A DNA stretch of 6,200 nucleotides from Bacteroidota bacterium (lineage in GTDB: Bacteria; Bacteroidota; Bacteroidia; UKL13-3): the NCBI GenBank assembly GCA_947449515.1, contig CANFSD010000106.1:1-6200 (forward strand). The letters are read 5' to 3'. This document shows positions 1 to 5,553 of this stretch, piece by piece. A program made the position numbers and the translations under genes. The first letter of the stretch is position 1. Every line of letters begins with the position of its first letter. The notes under the pieces were generated by a model. That model worked only from the letters and a program-made list of their open reading frames with translations, ran no database searches and was not told the origin of the DNA.

Positions 1-42
1 CTAATTTGTTTTTTTTGCCTATAGCAGATGCTTTTTTGTTCC

Positions 43-56
43 TAGTCTGAAGACTA
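43..56. repeat. Short inverted repeat
   Basis: TAGTCT, two bases (GA), then AGACTA. As RNA it could form a 5-bp stem with a TGAA loop. It lies between T-rich stretches at 8-16 and 32-37 and the tandem repeats that follow. It may be part of a larger intergenic repeat or a weak terminator; no partner copy is visible in this window. Confidence 0.4.
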
Positions 57-71
57 AAATTGATTGTCGAA

Positions 72-92
72 AGTCCATAGTCCATAGTCCAT
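72..92. repeat. Tandem heptamer AGTCCAT, three perfect copies
   Basis: AGTCCAT occurs three times in a row without mismatch at 72-78, 79-85 and 86-92. It lies five bases before a second, unrelated 7-bp repeat. The 7-bp period rules out maintenance of a reading frame. Short intergenic heptamer arrays are known in other bacteria, for example the STRR sequences of cyanobacteria; using that as an analogy here is my inference. Confidence 0.9.
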
Positions 93-96
93 GGCA

Positions 97-151
97 AAAA
101 CCCAAAACCCAAAACCCAAAACCCAAAACTCAAAACCCAAAACCCAAAACC
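97..151. repeat. Tandem heptamer AAAACCC (GGGTTTT on the minus strand), about 7.8 copies
   Basis: Seven full units run from 97 to 145, followed by a partial unit, AAAACC, at 146-151. One unit (125-131) is the variant AAAACTC. On the minus strand this reads as GGG tracts separated by TTTT. The four tracts at 101-103, 108-110, 115-117 and 122-124 are uninterrupted, which meets the usual pattern for a G-quadruplex. The array ends 5 bp from the stop codon of the minus-strand desulfurase gene, so a transcript of that gene would carry the G-rich strand in its 3' end. A role in termination or RNA stability is possible but not shown. Confidence 0.9.
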
Positions 152-156
152 ATCCA

Positions 157-1281
157 CTAAGAAAACATCTCTTTAATCTTTCCAACCACGTAATCTACTT
201 CTTCTTTGGTGTTTTGTCGGCCAAAAGAAAAACGTACGCTGGCCCTGTTTGGATCAACTTTTAAAGCATTTAATACATGAGAACCAATATTGGTACCAGA
301 TGTACAAGCGCTGCCACCAGAGGCTGCAATTCCTGCTATATCAAGCTTAAACAAAATCATTTCATTGATGGGAGAAGGAGGGAAGTTCGCATTTAATACG
401 GTATATAATGACCTTCCATGTAAATCCCCATTAAATTGTACACCAGGAATATTCTTTGTTAATTCTTCTGCCATGTATTTTCTTAAGGCATCAATTCTTG
501 CCTTGTCGGCTTCTAAGTGCGTGCAAGAAATTTCTAATGCTTTTGCCAAACCTACAATACCATAAACATTCTCTGTTCCACCGCGCATATTTCTTTCTTG
601 CGAACCGCCCGTTAAATAGGGTGATATTTTAGTTTCATGGTTAATGTATATAAAGCCAACGCCTTTTGGTCCATTAAATTTATGGGCACTTGCCGCTAAA
701 AAACTAATGCGCGTTTTACTCAAGTCAAACGCATAATGTCCCATGGTTTGCACCGTATCGCATTGAAACAAGGCATGGTATGTTTTGCAAAGTTCTGCTA
801 CTTGGTCTATGTCAATCATACTGCCAATTTCATTGTTGGCATGCATCAAACAAACCAAGGCATTGGGATTGGCTTTTAACAGTTCTTCCAAATGCGCCAT
901 ATCAATTTGACCATTGGCATGAAGTTTTACCATATTGCTTTCCACCTTGCCAGCAGCAACCAATTCTTCAATGGTATGACTCACCGCATGGTGTTCTATT
1001 TCAGTTGAAATAATATGCTTCACACCCAAATCACTCACAGATTTGCGGATGGCCATATTATCAGCTTCAGTACCTCCGCTGGTAAAAAATATTTCACCTG
1101 GCGCGCAATTTAATAGCTGTGCAATTTTTTTTCTGGCATCTTCAATTTTGGTTCGAACCAAACGCCCTGGCGCATGAATTGACGATGGATTGCCATATTC
1201 TTCACGCATCATATTTGCCATCAAATCAACTACCTCGAGGTCCATTGGAGTAGTGGCAGCATTGTCAAAATAAACTTTCAT
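157..1281 (-). CDS. Cysteine desulfurase, NifS/IscS family
   Basis: A PLP-dependent enzyme that takes sulfur from L-cysteine, giving alanine and an enzyme-bound persulfide that feeds Fe-S cluster assembly, tRNA thiolation or related pathways in the cytoplasm. The 374-residue length is normal for NifS-like enzymes. Visible landmarks: the N-terminal DNAATTP (6-12), GGTEADN (69-75), the PLP-stacking His98 in IEHHAV, Asp175 and Gln178 near the PLP, the Schiff-base Lys201 in SAHKFNGPKG, the RGGTEN loop (233-238), and catalytic Cys326 in GGSACTSG. The ATG start gives MKVYFDNAATT, the usual start of this family. It is the last gene of a probable map-speB-desulfurase unit, 33 bp after speB. No scaffold (IscU/SufU) or other Fe-S gene is nearby, so I cannot say whether it is the main IscS, a NifS or a specialised paralogue, and give no symbol. 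Codons 41-45 contain a perfect 16-bp palindrome. Confidence 0.95.
   Translation of the reverse strand: MKVYFDNAATTPMDLEVVDLMANMMREEYGNPSSIHAPGRLVRTKIEDARKKIAQLLNCAPGEIFFTSGGTEADNMAIRKSVSDLGVKHIISTEIEHHAVSHTIEELVAAGKVESNMVKLHANGQIDMAHLEELLKANPNALVCLMHANNEIGSMIDIDQVAELCKTYHALFQCDTVQTMGHYAFDLSKTRISFLAASAHKFNGPKGVGFIYINHETKISPYLTGGSQERNMRGGTENVYGIVGLAKALEISCTHLEADKARIDALRKYMAEELTKNIPGVQFNGDLHGRSLYTVLNANFPPSPINEMILFKLDIAGIAASGGSACTSGTNIGSHVLNALKVDPNRASVRFSFGRQNTKEEVDYVVGKIKEMFS
1147..1162. repeat. Perfect 16-bp palindrome containing GGTTCGAACC (copy 1)
   Basis: TTTGGTTCGAACCAAA reads the same on both strands. It lies inside the desulfurase gene, over codons for Leu41 to Lys45, where Val-Arg-Thr is written GTT CGA ACC. 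The 10-bp core recurs at 3152-3161 and 4311-4320. Confidence 0.85.
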
Positions 1282-1314
1282 TCTTCTATTTAAATTCAGT
1301 TTTGGTGTGAGTTG

Positions 1315-2202
1315 TTATTTTTTTAATGTTTGGTAACCAATCAATTTATAAATCAATTTGGCCATGGTGTATTCAGTTAAAATATTGCCTTTTACTGGGG
1401 CAATTTCAACTACATCAAATCCAACCACATTTCTTTTTGCTATGACTTCCTTCAGGAATTCAATGGTTTCATTCCACAGCATTCCGTTAGGTTCGGCAGT
1501 GCCAACCGCAGGAACAATACTAGGGTCAAATCCATCTGCATCTATACTGATATACACGTTTGGACCTAATGTTTTTAATGCATCTTTTGCCCAATTTGGG
1601 TTCGACCTAACTTGGTGTGCATAGAAGGTATGGATATTGGAAGATTCTTTAATCAATTGAGATTCTTCAATGCACTGAGCCCTAATTCCAATTTGTGTAA
1701 GTGGAACTTCTAAATCGTGCACGCGCGCCATTACAGAGGCATGCGAGTATTTGTTGTTGTGGTAAGATTGACGTAAATCGCTGTGGGCATCAATTTGCAA
1801 AACATGCACATCTGGCACAAATTGTTTTACTGCTCTAACAGTTCCGTAAGTTATGGTATGCTCTGCACCTAATGTTACCGGAAATTTATTGTCAGATAGT
1901 AGTTTTAAGGTATGTTTTTCAATATGCTTTACCGCTTTTAAATCAACTTTATCGGTAAAATCCATTGGTGGAAGGGTGCATATACCGCCTTTTAAATAAG
2001 ATTCTTGGTCTAATTCTTCATCATACAACTCCACAAATTGCGAGGCTTTTATCATGGCGGCAGGACCTTTATCCGAACCAGCTAAATACGAAGAAGTATA
2101 CTCGTATGGAGCAGATTGGATTACATATTTTGACTTTTCGTACGAACAAAAATCGTCGTTTTCAATAGCTAAGAAGTTCTTTTTATGGTTAAAATATTTC
2201 AT
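1315..2202 (-). CDS. speB: Agmatinase (ureohydrolase family)
   Basis: A binuclear manganese hydrolase, predicted to convert agmatine to putrescine and urea, the second step of the arginine decarboxylase route to polyamines. Its 295 residues match the usual 290-310. All metal-ligand motifs of the arginase/agmatinase family are visible: GAEHT with His115, the D-A-H-x-D motif with Asp138, His140 and Asp142, and S-x-D-x-D-x-x-D-P (219-227) with Asp221, Asp223 and Asp226. GAEHT replaces the common GGDHS or GGEHS. The ATG start lies 8 bp after the map stop codon, suggesting co-transcription. Arginase, guanidinobutyrase and formimidoylglutamase share the same fold and ligands, so the exact substrate is inferred. 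No speA is present in the window to support it. Confidence 0.85.
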   Translation of the reverse strand: MKYFNHKKNFLAIENDDFCSYEKSKYVIQSAPYEYTSSYLAGSDKGPAAMIKASQFVELYDEELDQESYLKGGICTLPPMDFTDKVDLKAVKHIEKHTLKLLSDNKFPVTLGAEHTITYGTVRAVKQFVPDVHVLQIDAHSDLRQSYHNNKYSHASVMARVHDLEVPLTQIGIRAQCIEESQLIKESSNIHTFYAHQVRSNPNWAKDALKTLGPNVYISIDADGFDPSIVPAVGTAEPNGMLWNETIEFLKEVIAKRNVVGFDVVEIAPVKGNILTEYTMAKLIYKLIGYQTLKK

Positions 2203-2210
2203 ATTAAATC

Positions 2211-3116
2211 TTATAAAATTTCTGTTGGTAATTCAAATTCTCCGTCAATATCAGTTAAAACGTAAGGCTTATCTTTGGTAACACAAATGGTATGTTCAAA
2301 TTGTGCAGAAAGCCTGCCATCAATGGTTCTGGCTGTCCATCCATCTTTTCTATCAACCTTACACCTTGCTTTTCCCGCATTGATCATTGGTTCAATGGTA
2401 AAGATCATTCCTGGCGCTAAAATAGGTCCTGTATTTTTTTCTGCTATATGGCAAACCTCAGGTTCTTCATGGAATTTAATACCAACGCCATGACCGCAAA
2501 ATTCATATACTGTGCTATAACCAAATGAGGTAGCATACTTGTTTATTTGGTAACCAATATTGTTGAGCGCATTGCCACTGTAACATTCTCTAATGCCAAT
2601 AGCTAAACATTCTTTGGTAACCTCTACCAATTTTTTGGCATGTGGGGCAACTTCGCCTACCAAAAACATTTTAGAAGTATCTCCAAAATAAGACTTGTAA
2701 ATAGTGGTAATATCAATGTTTACTATATCGCCATCGCGTAATTCGTATTTACCAGGAATGCCATGGCAAATAACATCATTAACAGAAATACAAGATTCTT
2801 TAGGGTAGCCGTGGTAACCCAAAGTTGCAGGAATTGCGCCATGTTCAAGCATAAACTCAGCACAAACTTTGTTTAAAAATTCGGTGCTAACGCCAGGTTT
2901 TACAAAAGGCTCAACAGCCTTTAATGTTTTGGCGGCAATAATGCTGCTTTCTTTTATGCCTTCAATTTGCGCAGGCGTTTTAAGAATTATTTTGCTTTTG
3001 GTGTCTCTGAATGCCAAGGCTATAAAATTAAACGCCAAAAGTAGGCATAAAATGGCAATTATTTGAGGTGCTTTCGCTAAAAATATTAACTGAAAATGAA
3101 AGCTGTGAGCAAACAA
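2211..3116 (-). CDS. map: Type I methionine aminopeptidase with hydrophobic N-terminal extension
   Basis: Removes the initiator methionine from new proteins. The catalytic core begins near residue 43 (KIILKTPAQI) and has the normal length of about 259 residues. All family residues are present: His118 (CHGIP), metal ligands Asp135 (NIDI), Asp146 (FGDTS), His209 (CGHGVG), Glu242 (IEP) and Glu274 (FEHT), and His216 in KFHEEP. The start is uncertain. The frame has no ATG before the core; possible TTG starts are at 3116, 3038 and 3017, and 3017 would leave only 9 residues before the core. The longest form adds about 42 residues with a strongly hydrophobic run at about 19-36, followed by Arg37, Lys40 and Lys42, which looks like a membrane anchor. 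It is the first gene of the map-speB-desulfurase cluster and is not near ribosomal-protein genes, where map often sits in bacteria. The function is secure; the N-terminus is not. Confidence 0.92.
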   Translation of the reverse strand: MFAHSFHFQLIFLAKAPQIIAILCLLLAFNFIALAFRDTKSKIILKTPAQIEGIKESSIIAAKTLKAVEPFVKPGVSTEFLNKVCAEFMLEHGAIPATLGYHGYPKESCISVNDVICHGIPGKYELRDGDIVNIDITTIYKSYFGDTSKMFLVGEVAPHAKKLVEVTKECLAIGIRECYSGNALNNIGYQINKYATSFGYSTVYEFCGHGVGIKFHEEPEVCHIAEKNTGPILAPGMIFTIEPMINAGKARCKVDRKDGWTARTIDGRLSAQFEHTICVTKDKPYVLTDIDGEFELPTEIL

Positions 3117-3140
3117 CTTTTTATCATCTTTAAATTATTG

Positions 3141-3148
3141 TAAATTTG
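3141..3148 (+). promoter_or_regulatory. Bacteroidota-type -7 element for the gene at 3175
   Basis: TAAATTTG is an exact match to the TAnnTTTG -7 element. At the expected distance upstream (about 3118-3122) there is only a T-run and no clear TTG. A start about 6-8 bases downstream would fall inside the palindrome at 3152-3161, giving a leader of about 20 bases before the ATG at 3175. Confidence 0.55.
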
Positions 3149-3151
3149 ATT

Positions 3152-3161
3152 GGTTCGAACC
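3152..3161. promoter_or_regulatory. GGTTCGAACC palindrome at the predicted transcription start (copy 2), operator candidate
   Basis: An exact 10-bp palindrome placed 4-13 bases after the -7 element TAAATTTG and 13 bases before the ATG of the outer-membrane protein gene. It shares a 13-base identity, GGTTCGAACCGAA, with copy 3 at 4311. This is a typical place for a repressor site, but binding is inference. A second inverted repeat, GATTG (3148-3152) with CAATC (3168-3172), encloses it. Confidence 0.4.
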
Positions 3162-3174
3162 GAAAAACAATCCT

Positions 3175-4311
3175 ATGAAAAGCTTAAAATTTATTCTCTT
3201 ATCCCTTTTATTCATTTCCATTTCTATTGAAAAATCAAGCGCACAAGGTTCTGCCATTGAACTCCTTCGTGCTGGTCAATCCGATGCAAACAAATTGGTT
3301 TCGGCCTACATGAAACCCTTAACAGATGGCTTTGCAGTAAGTATGTCTAACGGTTGGTTTAATACGGCAAAGCCACATGGATTGGGAGGTTTTGATATAA
3401 CAAGCACCTTCAATTTTGTAGAAATTGGAAGTTCCATGAAAACCTTTGATGGTTCGGCAATTGGTTTAAATACAGACTTGGATAAACCTCGTTTAATTAT
3501 AGGAAATCCAAATGGAGGGTCGCTAGCACAAACTGTTTATGGTGCAAACCAACAGGACCAAACCAAGGTAAATGTAATTCAAAATATTTTTGACGATGAT
3601 ACTACCATTTCAAATTTCTCATTGCCAACGGGTTTGGGTTTACAATATGGAATTGGTTTGGTAAACGTGCAAGCCGCAATTGGTTTGGGTTTGGGAACGG
3701 AAGTAATGATTAGGGTAACACCAAGTATTAAGACGGGTGATTTTACTTTTAATATGTTTGGCTTTGGTGTAAAACACAGCTTGTCACACTGGATTTGGAA
3801 GGGAAAAGAAAAACCACCCATTGATTTATCCTTGGTTTTTGGATACAATACCTTAGAAGGCAATTATAATTTAAATGGTGCTTACCTAGCTCCAGATAGT
3901 GCCTACGCAGGCGCACTTCCTTTGGCCGATTATAAGAATTCGCAAAAAATGAATTTTACGGGTAAAGGTTTAATGTATGGCATAGTGGTTTCTAGAAAAA
4001 TTTCGTTTTTAACCATTTATGGCGGCGCTACTTATGTTGCCAATAGTGTGGAAATGAAAATGGCGGGTATTTATCCTATGACCTTTTTAGAAACGGATGT
4101 TAACAGCGCAAACTTTGGACATAAAATTATTGTAAATATGCAAGATCCTGTATTGTTAAAATCTGAACTTGATTTTATGAAATTCACAGGTGGCTTGCGT
4201 CTTAAGCTGGGTTTATTTACCGTGAGTGGTGAATACAATTACGGAAAAATTAACACAATCAGTGCAGGTATAGGATTGAATATCCAAAGCCTAAAACCAT
4301 TTAAAATTTAG
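3175..4311 (+). CDS. Secreted, probable outer-membrane beta-barrel protein (DUF6588-like)
   Basis: A 378-residue protein of unknown function. Residues 1-23 form a signal peptide: Lys2 and Lys5, a hydrophobic core of about 13 residues, and a likely cleavage after Ser-Ser-Ala before Gln24. The mature part opens with a conserved-looking segment (about 34-74: DANKLVSAYMKPL, NGWFNTAKPHGLGGFD) that I recognise from memory as the DUF6588 family of Bacteroidota. The rest alternates short polar turns with strands rich in Gly, aromatic and aliphatic residues, as in outer-membrane barrels; the C-terminus (KPFKI) lacks the classic final aromatic residue. It is transcribed alone, divergent from map and convergent with the Hpt gene. 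GGTTCGAACC palindromes lie at both ends, the second beginning at the last base of its TAG stop codon. No enzymatic motif is visible. Confidence 0.8.
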   Translation: MKSLKFILLSLLFISISIEKSSAQGSAIELLRAGQSDANKLVSAYMKPLTDGFAVSMSNGWFNTAKPHGLGGFDITSTFNFVEIGSSMKTFDGSAIGLNTDLDKPRLIIGNPNGGSLAQTVYGANQQDQTKVNVIQNIFDDDTTISNFSLPTGLGLQYGIGLVNVQAAIGLGLGTEVMIRVTPSIKTGDFTFNMFGFGVKHSLSHWIWKGKEKPPIDLSLVFGYNTLEGNYNLNGAYLAPDSAYAGALPLADYKNSQKMNFTGKGLMYGIVVSRKISFLTIYGGATYVANSVEMKMAGIYPMTFLETDVNSANFGHKIIVNMQDPVLLKSELDFMKFTGGLRLKLGLFTVSGEYNYGKINTISAGIGLNIQSLKPFKI

Positions 4312-4327
4312 GTTCGAACCGAAGCCT
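4310..4327. terminator. Hairpin with GGTTCGAACC (copy 3) between convergent genes, possible bidirectional terminator
   Basis: GGTTCGAACC occupies 4311-4320, beginning at the last base of the upstream stop codon. With the following GAAGCCT it can fold as AGG-TTCG, loop AAC, CGAA-(bulged G)-CCT: 7 pairs with one bulge. It fills almost all of the 14-bp gap between the two converging genes and is flanked by A/T-rich sequence on both sides, without a perfect U-tract. A shared terminator is plausible from its position; the structure is modest. Confidence 0.4.
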
Positions 4328-4664
4328 ATAAAGTTTTAATAATAGAATTTATTTCAATTACGCTTTCTTCAACCAAAGTAGAAATTCGTTGGATCATTTG
4401 AGGCATTTCTTCTAGGTGACTTCTTTCTTTTCCATAAATTTCTAAAGAGCGAACAATTTCAAAAAGCTCTCCAGCACCCAACATTTGGATGGGAGCCTTA
4501 ATTTTGTGGGCTAAATGACCTATGGCTTCAAAATCTTCCTTGGCCAATAAATCTTTTAAATTGGCAGCCTCAGCAGCTGTAGTTTGAATATACAAGGCCA
4601 ACATTTCCTTGATAAATTCTTGGTCGTTGCCTGAAATTTCTTTTAAATAGCTGAGGTCGATCAT
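4326..4664 (-). CDS. Stand-alone Hpt (histidine phosphotransfer) domain protein
   Basis: A 112-residue single-domain protein, the usual size for a free-standing Hpt four-helix bundle. The phospho-accepting residue is His53 in LAHKIKAP, matching the family pattern H-K-x-K followed by a small residue, with the typical Met-Leu-Gly-Ala (61-64) a few residues later. Hpt proteins relay phosphate between receiver domains of hybrid kinases and response regulators in the cytoplasm. No kinase or receiver gene is in the window, so its partners are unknown. It is divergent from the C40 peptidase gene (68 bp apart) and converges on the outer-membrane protein gene. Confidence 0.85.
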   Translation of the reverse strand: MIDLSYLKEISGNDQEFIKEMLALYIQTTAAEAANLKDLLAKEDFEAIGHLAHKIKAPIQMLGAGELFEIVRSLEIYGKERSHLEEMPQMIQRISTLVEESVIEINSIIKTL

Positions 4665-4687
4665 ACTTGAAATGTTTATTTAACGCA

Positions 4688-4723
4688 CAAGATTACAATA
4701 AAATTAATTTAATTGCATTCAAA
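4688..4723 (-). promoter_or_regulatory. Possible promoter of the Hpt gene
   Basis: On the minus strand TTTG (4723-4720) is followed after 24 bases by TAATCTTG (4695-4688), one mismatch from TAnnTTTG. The start would fall about 17 bases before the Hpt ATG. The spacer is slightly long, so support is weak. I saw no convincing plus-strand promoter for the divergent C40 gene in this gap. Confidence 0.3.
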
Positions 4724-4732
4724 TTTTAATTC

Positions 4733-5500
4733 ATGCCAAAAGGAATTTGTCTCTTAAGTGTTATTCCAATGCGCGCAGAAGCAGCGAGTAAAAGCGAAAT
4801 GGTATCGCAATTATTGTTTGGTGAAACGTATGAAGTGATTGCACAAAATGACAATTGGGTGCATATTAAAACCCATGCCGACAATTACGAGGCATGGATA
4901 AGTGCCAATCAATTTGAAATTTGGGATGAAGTAAATACACCTTATTTGGTAAGTGCAAATTTTCCATATATAAATGCTCAAAAAATCAATGATACCAATC
5001 CATTGCGCTTGCTGCCAGGCAGTATATTGCACCAGGGTAATTTTGAAAATGATGTATTAAACTTTCAAATTAACCAGCATGCCTACCAAACAAATATTGC
5101 GAAAGCCGAATTGAGTATACCAACTTTGATTGAATTTGCGAAACAATTTTTAGGATCACCCTATCTTTGGGGTGGTCGTACCCTTTTTGGAATGGACTGC
5201 TCTGGTTTTACCCAATTAATTTATAAAGTGGCTGGTATACAAATTCCTCGTGATGCCTACCAACAAGCCACCATAGGGGAGGATGTCTCTTTTGTGAATG
5301 AAACCCAAGCCGGAGATTTGGCTTTTTTTGATAATGCCGAAGGCCGCATTACACATGTTGGTATGATGCTTGGCAAGGGTGAAATTATTCATGCAAGCGG
5401 AATGGTAAGAATAGATGTTTTGGATTCCTATGGCATTTTTAATGAAAAGCTTGGAACCCACACACATAAACTTAGATTGATAAAACGCTTGTTAAATTAA
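4733..5500 (+). CDS. C40 (NlpC/P60) peptidase with N-terminal SH3-like region
   Basis: A 255-residue cysteine peptidase of the family that cuts gamma-D-Glu-diamino-acid bonds in cell-wall peptides. Residues about 1-65 look like a bacterial SH3 domain (LLFGETYEVI, NWVHIKT, AWIS); 66-125 may hold a second SH3-like segment; about 130-255 are the NlpC/P60 domain. The catalytic set is clear: Cys156 in MDCSGFTQ, His208 in THVGM and His220 in IIHASG, with the usual YLWGG (144-148) and GDLAFF (194-199). No signal peptide is visible: the N-terminus MPKGICLLSVIPMRAE leads straight into the SH3 region, which favours a cytoplasmic role in recycling peptidoglycan peptides, similar in layout to YkfC. The ATG at 4733 starts the domain with no excess residues. 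The peroxiredoxin gene follows 53 bp downstream but has its own promoter candidate. Confidence 0.9.
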   Translation: MPKGICLLSVIPMRAEAASKSEMVSQLLFGETYEVIAQNDNWVHIKTHADNYEAWISANQFEIWDEVNTPYLVSANFPYINAQKINDTNPLRLLPGSILHQGNFENDVLNFQINQHAYQTNIAKAELSIPTLIEFAKQFLGSPYLWGGRTLFGMDCSGFTQLIYKVAGIQIPRDAYQQATIGEDVSFVNETQAGDLAFFDNAEGRITHVGMMLGKGEIIHASGMVRIDVLDSYGIFNEKLGTHTHKLRLIKRLLN

Positions 5501-5521
5501 AACCATTTAGCCCTATAATTG
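5489..5521 (+). promoter_or_regulatory. Possible promoter of the peroxiredoxin gene
   Basis: TTG at 5489-5491 is followed after 22 bases by TATAATTG (5514-5521), one mismatch from the TAnnTTTG consensus. The -33 part overlaps the end of the C40 gene. The start would be near 5528, giving an A-rich leader of about 25 bases (AAACAAATAATAAT before ATG), as is common for well-translated Bacteroidota genes. Confidence 0.4.
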
Positions 5522-5532
5522 TTGAACCAATT
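5517..5532. promoter_or_regulatory. Dyad AATTG-N6-CAATT over the peroxiredoxin start region
   Basis: AATTG (5517-5521) and CAATT (5528-5532) form a 5-bp inverted repeat with a 6-base centre, overlapping the predicted -7 element and start site. The position suits an operator, but short A/T dyads are common in this base composition. Confidence 0.25.
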
Positions 5533-5553
5533 AAACTTTAAACAAATAATAAT

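Noticed and set aside
54..92. Short minus-strand reading frame (12 codons, MDYGLWT...) made by the AGTCCAT repeat
   Set aside because: It is produced entirely by the tandem repeat and its flank, ends after 12 codons and has no recognisable start context.
97..151. Possible CRISPR array or telomere
   Set aside because: Units are 7 bp with no spacers, so not CRISPR. The resemblance to telomeric repeats is only in base pattern; it is a short array next to a gene in ordinary chromosomal sequence.
290..565. Plus-strand open frame opposite the desulfurase gene (and similar ones at 780-1013, 1358-1624, 1965-2168, 2054-2281, 2275-2493 and 2869-3066)
   Set aside because: They lie antisense to well-supported genes, show no recognisable domain and follow the codon pattern of the opposite strand.
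157..1281. Cysteine desulfurase as DndA of a phosphorothioation (DNA modification) system
   Set aside because: No dndB-E or restriction genes are present. The neighbours are map and speB, and the sequence is a standard NifS/IscS type.
3118..3174. Riboswitch or structured leader between map and the outer-membrane protein gene
   Set aside because: The predicted leader is only about 20 bases, too short for a known riboswitch, and the palindrome alone does not resemble one.
3579..3863. Minus-strand open frame inside the outer-membrane protein gene (and others at 4811-5032, 5216-5467 and 5655-5852)
   Set aside because: Low-complexity, Pro/Lys-rich or otherwise unrecognisable translations that mirror a real gene on the other strand.
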